Assembly: GCA_902806565.1 (NCBI GenBank)
Contig: CADCXA010000021.1
Coordinates: forward strand, 1,736,001-1,800,000
Length of the DNA stretch: 64,000 nucleotides
From: Hypoxylon rubiginosum
Taxonomy: Eukaryota; Ascomycota; Sordariomycetes; Xylariales; Hypoxylaceae
Direction of reading: 5' to 3'
The notes below the pieces were generated by a model that saw only the letters and a program-made list of their open reading frames with translations, was not told where the DNA came from and did not search any database. The position numbers and the translations under genes were made by a program. This document shows positions 11,931 to 26,545 of the stretch, one piece after another (within the stretch, counting starts at the first letter, position 1; each line of letters begins with the position of its first letter).

Positions 11931-12434
11931 GTGGAGAAGATTTCGTATAAGATCAACCTATGTTAGGAGCATGAATCGAGAAGAAAATAGCCCCGTTCAC
12001 AAAACATGAGTGCCTCTTGATGATGCTTTCCACAGTCTCACCTTGATATGATCATTGACTGGGAAGCAGCTTTGGGGGTGGCGTTTTGTGAGAATTGGGG
12101 TCGGTGAAACATTTCTGTGAGAGATATATTGGCATAGAGGGTATTGTGGTCGGAAACTCCGACGTTATTCTATCACACCGACGCGTGTCCATTAGAGTCA
12201 TCGTGCTCTATCGTATAAAGACACGTTAAAGAATGTTCGATTAGGGTAAAAGCTGTATGTAGTCAGGGTCATTACAATAAGCCCCTTTCTTGTCGCGTGG
12301 TGTTATCTCGAGGTTGCTAAGAAGCTAGGTAAAAATAGGACTTTTCCTTTTTACTCGCAATTTTTCAATCTCGCTCTCATTCTCAGTTTCGATTCTCATT
12401 CCCAACGAATTACACCCGCGCCTCATCCATTGCT
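11931..12434. other. Intergenic between HET pseudogene and ICMT-like gene
   Basis: Divergent spacer of about 500 bases. It would hold the promoters of the minus-strand HET pseudogene and of the plus-strand ICMT-like gene. A C/T-rich leader precedes the ATG at 12435. No further features were identified. Confidence 0.4.
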
Positions 12435-13154
12435 ATGTTACCTACCATTTCCTTCCCCCAAGCCTCGCTGGCACTGGCAGTGGTAGCATCTACTGTCGGG
12501 AGCTTCGTCGCGCTTTCGCCTCCAAACCAGAGTACCAACCCAACCCCATCGACTGGCGACTCTATACGCCGGCTCAACCTCGCGGGCGGGCACTTCAGAG
12601 CTATCATTTTCGCCCCGTTAGGCTTTTTGACGCTGCACACGTCCAGTCTTATCTTACTACAGCCACAAATCCCTCCTGCTATTCTTCGGCATGGCGCGCA
12701 AAATGGATTGAACATCCAGCTCGTCACGTGGTCGCCGGCGAGCTCCGTCCCGTTGGCTTTGATGATCCTTGTTGGAATCCCGCTTCGCCTAGTTTCGTAT
12801 TCCTCGCTTGGCAAGAACTTCACTTTCACACTCACCAAGCCTGATGCTTTGAAGACTGACGGTGTATACCACTACATCCAGCACCCCGGCTATACGGGAC
12901 TGTTGATTATTGCAGCCTGCAGCACTGCATTGTTGGCAAGGATCGATGGTGTTCTCGGCTGCTGGATCCCACCTCGATGGTATCCTACCTTGCGGGTTCT
13001 GGAACTTGTTTTGGCTCCCATTGGGATATCCGTCTTCATGTTTGGTATATGGACACGTGTGAGACAGGAAGAACGAATGTTGAGGGCTGAATTTGGAATT
13101 AATTGGGAAAATTGGCATGCAAGAACTGCGCGGTTCATTCCTTGGATTTTCTAA
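12435..13154 (+). CDS. Isoprenylcysteine carboxyl methyltransferase (ICMT)-like membrane protein
   Basis: Single exon, 239 aa. Seen: several hydrophobic membrane segments (about residues 8-28, 53-75, 104-122, 153-168, 185-207), the motif GVYHYIQHPGYTG around 143-155, and a C-terminal block R-x4-EERMLRAEFG..W..W..RTARFIP at about 208-236. These match the SAM-binding C-terminal half of ICMT/Ste14 and related membrane methyltransferases. Known: Ste14 methylates the C-terminal prenyl-cysteine of CAAX proteins in the ER. The N-terminal part is unlike Ste14, so this may be a paralogue with a different substrate. The encoded start leaves a hydrophobic N-terminus. Confidence 0.8.
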   Translation: MLPTISFPQASLALAVVASTVGSFVALSPPNQSTNPTPSTGDSIRRLNLAGGHFRAIIFAPLGFLTLHTSSLILLQPQIPPAILRHGAQNGLNIQLVTWSPASSVPLALMILVGIPLRLVSYSSLGKNFTFTLTKPDALKTDGVYHYIQHPGYTGLLIIAACSTALLARIDGVLGCWIPPRWYPTLRVLELVLAPIGISVFMFGIWTRVRQEERMLRAEFGINWENWHARTARFIPWIF

Positions 13155-13693
13155 TAGGGGCTTTTTACCTCTCCAGAAGCATTTATGACTTTCACACAAT
13201 TAGGAGGAGCTTTACACCAAACACAGTTCTTAAATAGCCTTTTCTACCAGCTTGCGATCAAGTGGTCTTGAGTTTTGCGTTCGTGTAAGAGGAGATAGCC
13301 AACATTAGTGAAGTCCTTCAGACTTCGAAGTCATAGAGTTGCATTTTGCCACGAACTCATATTCCGCAAGTTCAAGATAGAGAGGGGCCAGATTCGACAG
13401 CAACATCGTCTACCATAGGTACCTATGATCAATATAGAGCTCTATATTTCCACATAGGACTCAATCAGGTGAAAAGTGAGCAGCATTTGAAAATATCAGC
13501 CACTTTTCTCCTCCTACCTACAAGTAATGCAAGGGGTACGCTAAAGCAAGCCGACAAAGCCACGCCGCTCCCTAAAATCTCCCGAGCTAGCTACCGACTT
13601 TGCTAGGATAATCTTGACACTTTCAACATCTTCAGTATCTTGCCTCGTTCGCTGTATTACAGCATCAAGATTACAGCTAGCTGAATACGTACG
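13155..13693. other. Intergenic, gene-free
   Basis: No supported gene on either strand. It is the 3' flank of the ICMT-like gene and the promoter of the GST gene. Confidence 0.4.
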
Positions 13694-14634
13694 ATGGAGC
13701 CTATTCGCGTATGGCTATTTCGTAAGTTGAATGGGCTGCTACTCGATTGCAACATCTGACATCCAAGTACTGTAGCCGAGGGACCCAATCCGCTCAAGGT
13801 AAGGGCAGTTATCCTTCATGTCCCTAAGTGGGCTTTTCCCAAGTCACCCGACTCACCTAACTTTAGGTTCTTCTCGTCCTTGAAGAACTACAGATTCCGT
13901 ACGAAATACAGAGAATTAAACGGGAAAATGTCAAAAGCAAGCCTCTGACAGACCTCAATCCCAATGGACGAGTACCAGGTACATTCCACGCGCATATCCT
14001 CCTCGACCCTACCTCAAAAGAACGGCCATACTACGGTGCTACGGCATCCACAACAGTATATTGACGACTTCTAGTCATCGAGGACCCTAATACCGACCTT
14101 GTCCTATGGGAATCAGGGGCTATCATCACATATCTTATCGAGGAGTACGATAAAGACAAGACTTTGACGTACGCCGCTGGCAACGAGAAGCACCTCGTAA
14201 ACCAATGGCTCTATTTCCAGGTCAGCGGTCAGGGCCCGTATTTTGGGCAGGCTGCTTGGTAAGTGCTACCTTCACCTCATCGCATACTCGGCGTCGACCT
14301 TAATAATCCCGTCTTTTTTTGCATTAGGTTTATGATCCAGCACCCCGAAAAAGTGCCTTCGGCTATCCAACGCTACCAAGACGAGATCAGGCGCGTTCTC
14401 GGAGTGCTCGAGCGCCACTTGGAGGGGAAGCAGTGGCTGGTAGGCGAGAAGATGACCTTTGCCGACCTGGCGTGGGTTCCGTACAATAACGACACGGAGA
14501 TGCTCTTGGGGCAGCCGGGACACTCGCTGCTCGGCGACTTCCCGAATGTGGAGTCGTGGTGCGGACGGATGACCTCGCGGCCTTCGTGGAGGAAGGTTAT
14601 GGAGACGAGGGCTAGGCTTCTGGAGTCTAGCTAG
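13694..14634 (+). CDS. Glutathione S-transferase, Ure2/GTT-like
   Basis: Five exons: 13694-13721, 13776-13798, 13867-13978, 14075-14258 and 14328-14634 (217 aa). All junctions are GT-AG and the phases agree throughout. Seen: a thioredoxin-fold N-terminal domain with GPNPLKVLLVLEEL, LNPNGRVPVIEDP and the glutathione-contact ES in LWESGAII; then an all-helical C-terminal domain with NQWLYFQVSGQGPYFGQAAW and the family's FADLAWVPY (N-capping region). Fungal relatives (Ure2p-like/GstA) conjugate glutathione or reduce peroxides in the cytosol. Intron 3 (96 nt) holds an in-frame stop, so splicing is needed. The next gene downstream is the P450 pseudogene on the opposite strand, tail to tail. Confidence 0.85.
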
Positions 14635-14981
14635 AAAGTCGTTGTCCGGCTCTCTCTCCATGTATGCTTGGTGGAATGAAACACCAAGTTTTACTATTTC
14701 GTTATTGACCCAATCATCTCCGACTTCTGTGAAATATGTGCTGAACACAGGCATGTATGTAACATAGAAGCAGTCTAGGGAGTATCCGTGACTTCAGATG
14801 AAAACATGTTGAATCCATAGCTCTCGCCTTCTAATGTGATACGCCATCGTGGTTACCATGCCTTGATAGGTTAGACGTGCATATCTTAACCATGATTTAG
14901 GGTTAATCTTGTGAAATCGCATTATTGACACCGAGTCCTACTAAGTAGATCTAAATTCCCAGCTGCTAATTCCCTAAGCTA
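14635..14981. other. Convergent spacer GST / P450 pseudogene
   Basis: Short stretch between the 3' ends of the GST gene and the minus-strand P450 pseudogene. Nothing else is recognisable. Confidence 0.4.
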
Positions 14982-16164
14982 TTACGCGACGGGCTTTAAA
15001 TGCACATTGAGCGGAGGCTTGTCCCAGACTATATATGCTTTCTGATTATGTAGCCAATGGTCGCTGTCAGCAGCCAGGCTCATGTCGAAGTTGTACACAA
15101 GTCTAGCGAGAATCAGGCGCGTTTCCGCATAGGCGAGGCTATACGGGTGACGGGCGTTAAATTAGCAGGTATTTCTCAGTTTCGAGACAAGCGTCTTGTG
15201 CATGGTCGTAATGACTTGATATTGGCAGAATGCCAGTCTTGTTGACTCTACCAAGGGTCTTCCAACACTAGGTGTGTGGGTATGGGCGGAAAGAAACAAA
15301 TTGCAAGGACAAGTACAAAGACGATAGTACTCACTTTCGACCGATACAATTGCGAGGCCCAGTACTAAACGGCTGCATTGCATCTATAACGATGAGTAGG
15401 TGGTTAGTCAATATCACTCTTTAGGAAATTTTCAAATTTTCGAAGTGAAGGTAGGCGAGAAGGCCTCTAGCATTCACTTACCACGCTGATCGGTCTTATA
15501 TTCAGGATCATCCATCCAGCGCTCCGGTGCGAATTTTTCAGGCTCGTTCCAGTAGCGCTCGTCGTGATTAACGGCATACTAGAAAACGGAAACGACAGTA
15601 TGTTACAGCCACTTTATTTAGCAGCCTTTTCTTCCAGAACCCCTTTAATAAAACGGCGTGAAAGGTAGGAAGTAAGGGCTAGTATCTGTGCCACTTACAC
15701 CCTGCGGGACGAAGTTGTCGGCAATTATCACGTCTTTAGGAGTTTGCCGCGGCGCACCGGTCACGAAGGGTGGATAGCAACGCATCGTTTCGTTCAGGCA
15801 GGCCAACATCTAAAATGTTCTTGATTAGTGGTATCTTCATGGAGATATTAAGACTGTTCTGAATTGGAGACCTCAAGAGCAATCAGGAGTACATAGCGCC
15901 TTATTAAGTGCTGCATACTCCAGGGTTCACAAATTCCGGGAGCCACTCACGAAGGATAGCTGGCCGACGCTGGTTAAAGTGATCTCTTCTTCGTTCTTGA
16001 AGGCAGACCGAACCTCACGCTCAAGCTTCTTCAACATATCGGGGTGGGCAGTCAGCAAATAGGTCGCGCCGCAGAGTAAAGTAGCCGTGGTTTCCGAGCC
16101 GGCTAGGATAAGGACGGAAGCGTTCGTGGCCATACGCGCTGCATCAAGATTTAACGCCTCCTTA
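14982..16164 (-). pseudogene. CYP65-type P450 pseudogene, 3' half
   Basis: C-terminal exons of a P450 on the minus strand. From 16164 downward: NKEALNLDAARMATNAS, then the I-helix LILAGSETTATLL; an exon with LNETMRCYPP (ExxR); an exon with YAVNHDERYWNEPEKFAPERWMDD; an exon with the heme loop FSTGPRNCIGRN (about 15330-15380); and a last exon with LAYAETRLILARLVYNFDMSL ending at a TAA at 14982-14984. Introns are GT-AG with consistent phase, so this half looks largely intact. The motifs fit CYP65-like fungal P450s (trichothecene C-15 hydroxylase relatives). The gene is cut at 16164, where the AT-rich element starts. The N-terminal half lies 13.9 kb away at 30072-30995 on the same strand. Confidence 0.85.
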
Positions 16165-16394
16165 TCAACTTCTTTTTATTTCATTAGTACTGCCATAATT
16201 TCACCGACCAATCATATACTTAGAATCGCCCCGCATTTTTTAATGTTTTCCTTTGTAATTCTATTATAACAAGGTCTATAAAAATGCAAATAATATAAAA
16301 AGGTTATATAAAATAAGTTTTATTAAATTATATTAATTATTAATTTTTTTAAGTTATAATAAAATAAATTAATTAATTTTATAAAAAATTTATT

Positions 16395-16591
16395 AAATAT
16401 ATATTAAAATATAATTAATTAATTAATATAAATATTAATATAATATAAAAAAATATAATAAATTTAACTTTTAATTATAACTTTTTTTTTTAAAAAATAT
16501 ATATTAAAATATAATTAATTAATTAATATAAATCTTATATATAATATAAAAAAATATAATAAATTTAACTTTTAATTATAACTTTTATTTT
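16395..16591. repeat. Tandem duplication of about 98 bp inside the Helitron
   Basis: Two adjacent copies (about 16395-16490 and 16494-16591) share the run ATTAAAATATAATTAATTAA and then TTTAACTTTTAATTATAAC in the same order and spacing, with a few differences near the middle. It lies just inside the 5' end of the element. Confidence 0.7.
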
Positions 16592-19500
16592 AATAAATAT
16601 AATATTATATAAATTTATAATATAACTTTTTTTTTTTTAATTAAAATTAAATAAGTTTTATAAAATTTATAATACTTTAAATTATATTATTAATTATTGT
16701 TTTTATAATTACTTATTTATAATATTTAATTAGTTTATATTATTAATAAAATTTATAAAAAAATATTTAAATTATTTAAAATTATTTATTTAATTTTAAT
16801 TAAATATATTTAAAAATTATTATATTTATAAAGTTTATAAAAAAGTGGTTTAATTTTTTAATTATAATATAAATAAGTTTAATTAAACTTAATTAAATAC
16901 GTTTAAAAAATATATAAGTTTATAAAAAAATATTTTAATATATTTTAATTATTATTTTTAAATGTGTTTAATTAAGTTTAATTAAATATATTTAAAAAAT
17001 ATATAAATATATAAAACAAAATTTTAATATATTTAAAATATTTTTAAATAAGTTTAATTAAATTTAATTAAATATATTTATAAAATAAATAATTAAATTT
17101 TTAATTATTTAATTAGCTTATAATTTTTATATTATATTTATAAGTTTTATAAAAAAGTATTAATTTTTTAATTAACTTTAAATATAATTAATTAAATTTA
17201 ACTAAATATAATTAAAAAATAAGTAATTTTTATTTATTTAATTTTTAATTATTTAATTAATTTATTATTTTTTTAATTATATTTATAAGTTTTATAAAAA
17301 AACATTAATTTTTTAATTAACTTTAAATATAATCGATTAAGTTTAATTAATTATAATTAAAAAATAAATAAATAACTATTATTTTTATTATTTAATTAAT
17401 TTAAACTTTTTTTTATTATATTTATAAAACTTATAAAAAAACATTTAAATTTTAATTTTAATTTAAATATATTTAATTAAACTTAATTAAATACATTTAA
17501 AAAATAAATAATTTATAACTATTAAAACCCTTAAAAATAATAAATATATTTAATAAAACTTAGTTAATTATATTTAAAAAATAAACAGTTTATAACTAAT
17601 TAAGTTTTTAAAAATAAAATATATTAATTTAAAAATAAATTGTTTATATTAATTTAAATTTTTAATTATAAATGTTTTTTAAATATTTTATATTATATTA
17701 ATAATAAAATATTAATTTATATTTATATTTATATATAATAAAAAGTTAAATTTATTTTTTTATTTTTATATATTTTTTTTCTTTTTTTTTATTTTCTTAT
17801 TCTTTTATTTTTATTATATTTAAATCTTTTTTTTTATTTTTATTTAACTATAACCTAACTTTTAATACTTATAATAAACATTTATTTAACTTATTAAACC
17901 ATATAATAAAGTAAACATTTTTTAATATTAAAACCTAATTATAAAAATTTTTTAAATTTAAAATATATAAACATTTTTTTTTACCTTTAATATTATAATT
18001 ACCTTTTATTTTAATAATTAATATATTATTATTATAACTTTTTTATTTATTGTAATTTACTTTTTTAAAAGTATATATATATTTACTAAATTTATTTAAA
18101 AACCAAATCTATTAAATAGTTTTATATTTTAAATTAATAAAAAATAATTATCTATTAGTAATATTAAATTAAAAATAATAATAATAATAATAATAAAACT
18201 AATTTTAAACAAATAAAATTAACTTACTAACTTATATTTTTTAAAGCTATAAAATTATCTTTTTATTATTTAATCTTAAATTTTTTCCTGTTTTTTTTAT
18301 ATAAATTTTTCGTAAAAATCGCCTTTAATTATTACCTTTTAAATTAAGGTTTTAATAATTATCTATTAAATAATATAAATAGTTATTTTATAAAGTTATA
18401 ATATTTTAAAGTTTTTATTAATAATAAATATTTTTAATTATATATATAAACTTTTTATAATATTAATAACCTTTTTAATAAATCTTTTAATATTTTTTTT
18501 ATAAAAAACCACTTTATATTATAATTTCCTTTCTTTTTTTTAGTTAATAAAAGCTTATTATTATAAAAATAAAACCTATTTTTTAACCTTTTTTAAAATT
18601 TTAATAAATTATATTAAAAATAATTTTATTAAAAAAATAGTTTTTATAAATTAATATTATTTTTAATTATATTAATAAATAAAAAGGCTTTTGTTTTTAT
18701 AAATTTATTAAATAGTTTACCCTTTTTATTTATAATCCTTAAAAAAAATAATTTTTTATTATTATTAATATTAATTAACTTAATTATAATAAATAATAAC
18801 TTAAGTTTTTTATTAAAATTTATATTAACATTTATTTTATTAAAGTTTAATAAAATATTTAACCCTTTTTTAAAACTTAAAAACATTAAATATAAAGTTA
18901 AATAAAAATTAATAACATTAAATATATTAAAATAAAAATTAAAATAAAATATATTTACGTTTAATTTTAATTATTATATTTTAATAATATTTAACTATTT
19001 TTAATAAAATTTAAAAGAAATTAATAATATATTAATATATAATTTAAATATTTAAATAATTTTAATATATATTTATTTTTTTAAAACTTTTTATCTTATT
19101 TATTTTTTATATAATAAAACATATTATAATAAAACATGTTAAATATATTTTAAAAATATTAACCTAAGAAAAAATAAGTTTTATATATACTTTTTTTTAT
19201 TTATAAATTTTCCTATTTTTTATTTAAACTTTTTATTTATATCTTTTAATTTTAATTAATATTAAATATTTTTTTTAATTATTATTATTTTATTTATTTT
19301 TAATATATAAACATTGTTATATTTTAATATATAACCAAGTTTTTTTAAAGTTTATTATTATTTAAAATTAATTTATTATAATTATATATTATTTATTTTT
19401 TTTTTATTTTTATATAATAAATATATATAAGTTTATTAAAACTTATATTAAGTGTAAAAAAATTTATACGTTATTTAAAATAACCTTTAATTTTTATATA

Positions 19501-22500
19501 AAAGATTTTTATTATATTTATTATTTATATTATACTTTAAAATAATATTAATTATTAAGTAAAATTAATTTAAATATATTTTACTAATTTAAGTATTTTT
19601 AAAAATCTAAAATTAAAAGAAATAAGGTAATTAAATAATAATAATTTAGGTTTTAAAATTTTTTATAACCATTTTAAACTTTAAACTAATAACCTTTAAA
19701 ATAAAATTATTTATTATATTTTTTACATTTTTATTATAAAAAATAACTAAATTTTATTAAATATTATAAAGTTTAATTATATAATAATAAACCTTTATAA
19801 ATAAATATTTATAATATTAACGTTATAAATAAATAATATAACTTTTATAATATATTTTATTAATCTAATAAATACTTTAAAAAAAAAATAAAAGAAAATA
19901 AAACCTTTATATCTTATTATAAAAATAAAAATATATAACTAATAAAAATCTATAAACTTTCTAAATTCTTATAATTATTACTAATTAATTTTAATTTAAA
20001 AACTTAAAAGTTTTAAAAGGATATTTAATAGTTTAATTTTGTTTTTTTTTTTACGTTCGTTTTATATAAATTTATTAATTATAATATTAATAGTTTAAGT
20101 TTTAGTTATTTTTAAATTTAAAAAACCTTATATTATATAACCAACCTTTTAAAAATAACGTAAAATAAATAATTTAAATATATTTAACTATATTTTTATA
20201 ACTTATAATTAACTACTTAATATTAATTTATTATTAATAATAATAATTTAAATTTAGATATTTTAATATAATTTTTTAAAAAAATTTATATAAATAATTT
20301 ATATATTAAAAAATATATTATAACTTAGGAATAAATATAAAAAACTATAAATAATTTAAAAAATTTAAATATAAATAATTTTATAATTTAATTTATATTA
20401 AAATTTAACTTAAATATAATTTTTAAAAAAAATATAAATTAGTAATATAAAAACTTTTTAAGAATTAAAAATATCGTTGGTATTATTTTAAATATTATAA
20501 AAAAAAACTAATAATAAAAAAAAATTATTTTAATTAAATAAACTATTATAAAAAAAATATTATTTTTTTATATATATATTTTTATAAACCATTTAATATA
20601 TATGTTATTTATTTATATATTAATATAGTTATATAAAAAAATTAATTATAATTTAAATATATAATTTTATAATAAAAATTATAAAAAAAAAAATTTATTT
20701 TTATAATAATATTTTTAATATTATTTATATAATTATAAATAAAAAATATTAATCTTATTTATATTTAATTAACTTTTTTAACAATATTTAATTAATGTTT
20801 AAATTATTATAAAATAAGTTATTTTAAAACAATTAAAATATAAATAAAATAATTTATAAAAAACCTTTTAAAATAATTTTTATAATATTATTTTAATTAA
20901 AAACATTAATTTAACTAATATTAACTATAACACGTACCTACTATTTTTATTTACTAGTAATAAAAAATTTATATTTTATTATTATTAAAACTTAATAATT
21001 ATTATTTATTATTTAAATTAATTAACCCTTTTTATTATTTTTATTATTAATTTAAATTAACTAAAAATAAAAAATAAGTTTCTTTTAAATTAAACTATAA
21101 ATAATTAACTTAATATTAATATCTATGTTTTTAATTAAAAATAAAAAACACTTTTAAATAATATTATAAAAAAAAACTATTTTAATAAATATTATAATAT
21201 AATCTAAATAATTAAATATTAAAAAAAAAACTTATTTTATATACATTATTTAGTTTTTTTATTATCGTTAAATTATAATTAATTTATAAAACCTATAAAT
21301 ATTAACTATATTATATAAGCTAAAATTTTAAAAACTAATATTAACTTAAATAATATTTTATAATAAATAATATTATTTAATATAATATATAAACCTTACG
21401 GCGTGGTAAATTTAAAGTTATTTTATATAATTAAAAACCATTATTTTAAAAACTTTTTAAAGTTATTTTACTTTAAAATTATAATTAAGTTAAATAAATA
21501 TTTAATATATAAACAAAAATTATATATTAAGGTTCTAAGTTATTTAAAACTAATAAAACAAAATAATAATTAAATAATATTATATAACTTTTTTTTTAAC
21601 TAGAAATACTAAGTATATATTAATATTAAAATTTATATTACCGTAAAAATAATTAAATATATTTATAAATATATCTATAAAAATAATAATTAAATTATAA
21701 TTTATTTACACTAAAAAAAAACATTGTTATAATAAAATTAAAATTAAAATTAATTTTATAATAAAATTAATAAATATTTATATAACCGTTTTATTAAACT
21801 ATATAAATTAGTATATTACCTTTTAAAATTTTTAATTTATAATATATATTTATTTATCCAACCTTTAACTATTTATTTAAAAAAAAAAAATAAAATAAAA
21901 TATTATATTAAAAATAATTTTAAATTAATAATAAAAGTTTTAAAATAAAATTATATAATTTTTATAGTATAATTTAAATATAATAAAATCTATAAAAATA
22001 ATTAAAATATCTTATACTAAAATTTTCTATGTTTATTTTAATAACACGTAAAAAAGAAATAAATAAAATATAAGTAAAAAATAACAGGAAAATTTAATTA
22101 AATGTATTTTATTTATTTAAAAATTAACAAGAAATTTTATTTATAAATACTTTTTATTTTAATCTTTAAAACTAAAAATTAATTTAATCTAATAAAATAT
22201 AATAATATTTAATATTTAATATTTTAAAACGTTTACTAAGTTTAAAGTTTTTTAAAAAATAATAATTACTAAGAGAATTTTTTTAAAAAAACGTAAATAT
22301 TTTTAACTAACGGTTAATTAAAAATTGTTTTTATATACATTTTATAAAAAAGTAATATTTAAAATTTAATTTATATTTAAAATAAATTTTAAAAATCCAT
22401 ATATAATAATTTAATATAAATACTTAATAAAATATAAAATTTATTTAGTTTAATTAAAATTATTTATTTAAATTATAGTTTATATTTAATTAAAATAACT

Positions 22501-25500
22501 GTTATAAATTTAAAAAATTAAAGCGAAACAAGTTTTCTTTTATTTTAATTTAATTAAAAAAAAATTTATATTAATTATTTACTTAAAAAAAAATTAAATT
22601 ATAATTATAACATTAAAATAAACTTATATAATAAAACGTTTTTAATATTAAATAATAATTAATATGTTATATATAATATTATTATAATAATTATTAAATA
22701 AATTTTTTTTTTTACATATTTTTATTTATAAAATTTAATTAAAATTAAAAAAACCTTTTTATATTTAACATTTTATTATTATTATTAATTAAAAAAAAAA
22801 ATTATATTATATATAGTTTTATTTAACATTATAACGTTTTTATTACCTAATAAAAAAACCATTTATTTATAGTTTAAAATTTTTATTACTTTAAATAATA
22901 ATTTAATATATAATATTTAAAAAAAATTAATAAAAATAAATTTCTTTTAATAAACGTTACTAATTATTTAAAATAAAGTTATTATATAATATAAATATAT
23001 GTTTAAAATAGTTTATAAAATACTATATAATATATAAAAAAATTAATTTTTATTTAATAAAATATTTATTTTATTTAAAAAAAACTTTATATAAATCTTA
23101 TTTATAATTAAAAAAAATTAAAACTATAAATTATTAATATTTATTTATAGAATTTATTTTTATAATTTAAACTTTAAAAACTATATTTAATAAAAAATAT
23201 AAAAGTTTAATAAAATAATATAAAAAATATAAAATTTTTATAATAACTTTAAATAATTTTTTATAATTTTAAAATTAATAAATTAATATTATTATTTAAT
23301 ATAATAAAAATATTTAATAATATTAAAAATCTTTATAATTATATTTATTTAAAAGAAATTTTAAATAATATATTATATAACTTAAACATTTTTACCTTTA
23401 AGTTTATTTTATTTATATATAATATATTTATATAAAAAATTAATAATAATTTATTATTTAATATCTTTAAAAAAAAATAAAAATATTTTTTAATAAATAA
23501 ATTTATTAAAATAAATAACTAATAAATTAAAAAAACATTAATTAAAATAATTTAAATTTTATAACTAAAAAAAATATTATTAATTAAATTAAAATTAAAA
23601 GTTAATCTTTTTATTATAATATTACGTAATTTAAATCCTGATTAAAATTTTTATAATAACACCTAAATAATTATAATTTAATTTAATAAATATAATATAA
23701 AAATTAAGATTTTTAATAAGTTATTTAATAAAATAAAATATATTTTATTAAAAGTTAAATTAATTTAAAATAATAAAAACTAGTTATTTATATAATTTAA
23801 ATAATAATTTCTAATATTAATTTACTTTATTATAACTATAAATAAATTATAAAAATAATTTTTTAATATAATTAATATTAATTAAAAAAATTTCCATATT
23901 TATATATAAATAATTTTATATAATTATATTAAAAGTTAAGTTTATTTAAAAGTTAAAAGTTTTAAAAACATTAAAAATAAAATTTAATAAATTATTAAAC
24001 ATTATATATTTTAAAATCCTATAAAAATTAACAAATAATTAAAAAAAAATATTATAAATAATATTATATTTAATATATATATAAAACGCTTTTAATTAAT
24101 TATTTAATTTATTTTTACTTTTTAAAATAAAAAATCTTATTATATTTTAATTATTTTACTTTTTTTATTATATTAAATAATTAAAATAATAAGTTATAAA
24201 TTACTTTAATTATTTTAAATAAATAAATATTAATTGGTTTTTATTTTATTATAAGCTTTATATTTTTTTTAATTATTAATAATAAAAAATTATATTAAAA
24301 AAAAATTAAAATTAATATAAAAACATTAACCGATATATTATTTATTTTAACACGTTTATTAATAACTATTAAAAAAGTTAATTATTATTATTTAAATTTA
24401 TTAATATTTATATACTATATATTAAATTAATAAAAATATTTACTTTTAATATTATTATAATAATAATTAATATATATATTATTAAAATAATTAAATAAAA
24501 TAATATAATATTAAAATTTATTATTATTTGTTTTATAGTTAATATAATTTTATTTTAAAGGTAAAATAATATTATATATTTATATATAAATAACTAATAA
24601 TAATTAAAACCTTTAAATTAATTAAAAAAAATTAATATAAATTTACCTTTATAATTAATAATTAGTGTTTTATTTAACTTAATTTTTTTATAATAATAAA
24701 CTTAGTTTTTATATTATATATTTAATAAAAAAATTTATTTAATAATAAGCTATTAAATTATTAATAAAATACTTGTTTAAAAAAACAATAAAACTTAATA
24801 TATATATAAATTATTAAATATTAAAACTATAATATTACTTATTCTTATTCTTTTAATTTTAATTAAAACCTATTATATATACTTAATTAAATCTTTATTA
24901 TTTTTTAATATAAAATAATTATTATTTTTATTAATATAATGAAAAATTTTAAACGTATAAAATAAAACTGGAAAATAATTTAATTTATTTTAATTTAAAG
25001 TTAATATTTATTTTTAATTAAATTTAAAAAAGTTAAAATAATTTATATTATAAAATAATAAATTTAATAAATAAAAATTAATATATTAATTATTATTATT
25101 TTAATTTATAAAACTATAAAACCGTTTTTTTAATTTAATGATAATAATTATTATAAATATTATTCTTATAATATAAAAAAGTTAAAATAAAATTAAAAGG
25201 TTTTTTAAAATTAATAAAATTTTTTAAAAAACATTTTTTATAAACTAAAAAAAAATCCTATAAATTATATAAACTTAAATAATATTAATTAAAAATAATT
25301 ATAAAAATTTATAAAATTTAAAGGTTTAAATTAAATAGTTATTTAAATTAAATAAGTAAAAAAAATATTAAATAATTTAAAATTAATATTATATAAATTA
25401 TATTTTAATAATAATTTAAAAAAATATATAATAACTAAATATATATTATATATTAAAAGTAAACCGGTTTAAAATATATATAAAATAATAAAAAAAATAA

Positions 25501-25957
25501 AAGTTTTAAATAAATTATAATTATAAAACTAATTAATATTAAAAATAAACTTTAAATAAATAAAAATTATTTAATTAAATGTTTTTAATTTTATATTATA
25601 AAGTTATAATATAAAAAAAAGTTTTATATTTTAAAAATATAAAAAAATATTAACTTAAAATTTTTATTAAATGATATATAAAATAATAAATTAATTTATT
25701 AAATTATTTTCTTTTTATTTATATATATATATTTTATAAAATATTATTTTTATAAAAATATTTATTTAAAAAATATTATAAATTATATATATAAAAAAGT
25801 AATATATAAAAAAAAATTTAATTTTTTTAATTATAATATATTAAAAGAAACTTAATTTTTTATAAATAAAATATTAAAAAAAATTAAATTTTTTAATAAA
25901 TATAATTGTTATAAATATATTTAAAAATGATTTTATAATTAATTTTAAAATTGGTAT

Positions 25958-26001
25958 TAATAAAAGATTTAATATTAATAAAAGATTTAATATTAATAAA
26001 A
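25958..26001. repeat. Short tandem repeat, 17 bp unit
   Basis: The unit TTAATATTAATAAAAGA recurs two to three times in a row in the AT-rich block. It is a local slippage-type repeat without other meaning that I can see. Confidence 0.6.
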
Positions 26002-26235
26002 ACTATATAAAAAATAGTTAAAATAAAATAATTTTTATAATAATTTAAATTTTAATTATTATTATTTATTAAATTAAATATAAATATAAATAATTTTAGA
26101 ATAAAATTAAAATTAATAAATAAATAAAATAATATAAATTTAATTTTAATATTTAAGTATAAAGAATTAAATTTAATTTTTTTTTTTAGTTAAATTAAAA
26201 GTTATTATTTAAATTGTTAAAAAAAAAAAAGTTAA

Positions 26236-26236
26236 A

Positions 26237-26285
<49 letters not shown>

Positions 26286-26303
26286 TTATTATTATTATTA
26301 TTA
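26236..26303. repeat. ATT trinucleotide microsatellite
   Basis: About 20 ATT units in a row, broken once by a short T run. It sits in the AT-rich block near a switch from C-containing to G-containing plus-strand sequence. Confidence 0.85.
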
Positions 26304-26449
26304 GTAGGTTTAAATTATTTAATGTATATTAAAAATATTAATTTCTTATAATAATATTTTTAAGAAGGATATTTAAAATTATTATTATTATTAAGTTTTA
26401 TTTATTTAATATATGTTAAATAAATTAAATGTTTATTTAAATATTTAGT

Positions 26450-26545
26450 ATTATTTTTTTTTTTTAGCTTTGTTTATATTTTTTTTTTTAGTTTCGTTTA
26501 TATTTTTTTTTTTAGTTTTATTTACGTTTTTTTTTTTAATTTTAC
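26450..26545. repeat. T-rich tandem repeat, unit about 27 bp
   Basis: Three to four copies of a unit made of a long T run followed by AGTTTCGTTTATA or a close variant. All copies carry G rather than C on this strand, unlike most of the element. Confidence 0.65.

Noticed and set aside
18644..18886. 80-codon minus-strand frame in the AT-rich block
   Set aside because: Composed almost only of Lys, Asn, Ile, Leu and Phe, as expected from chance in AT-rich DNA.
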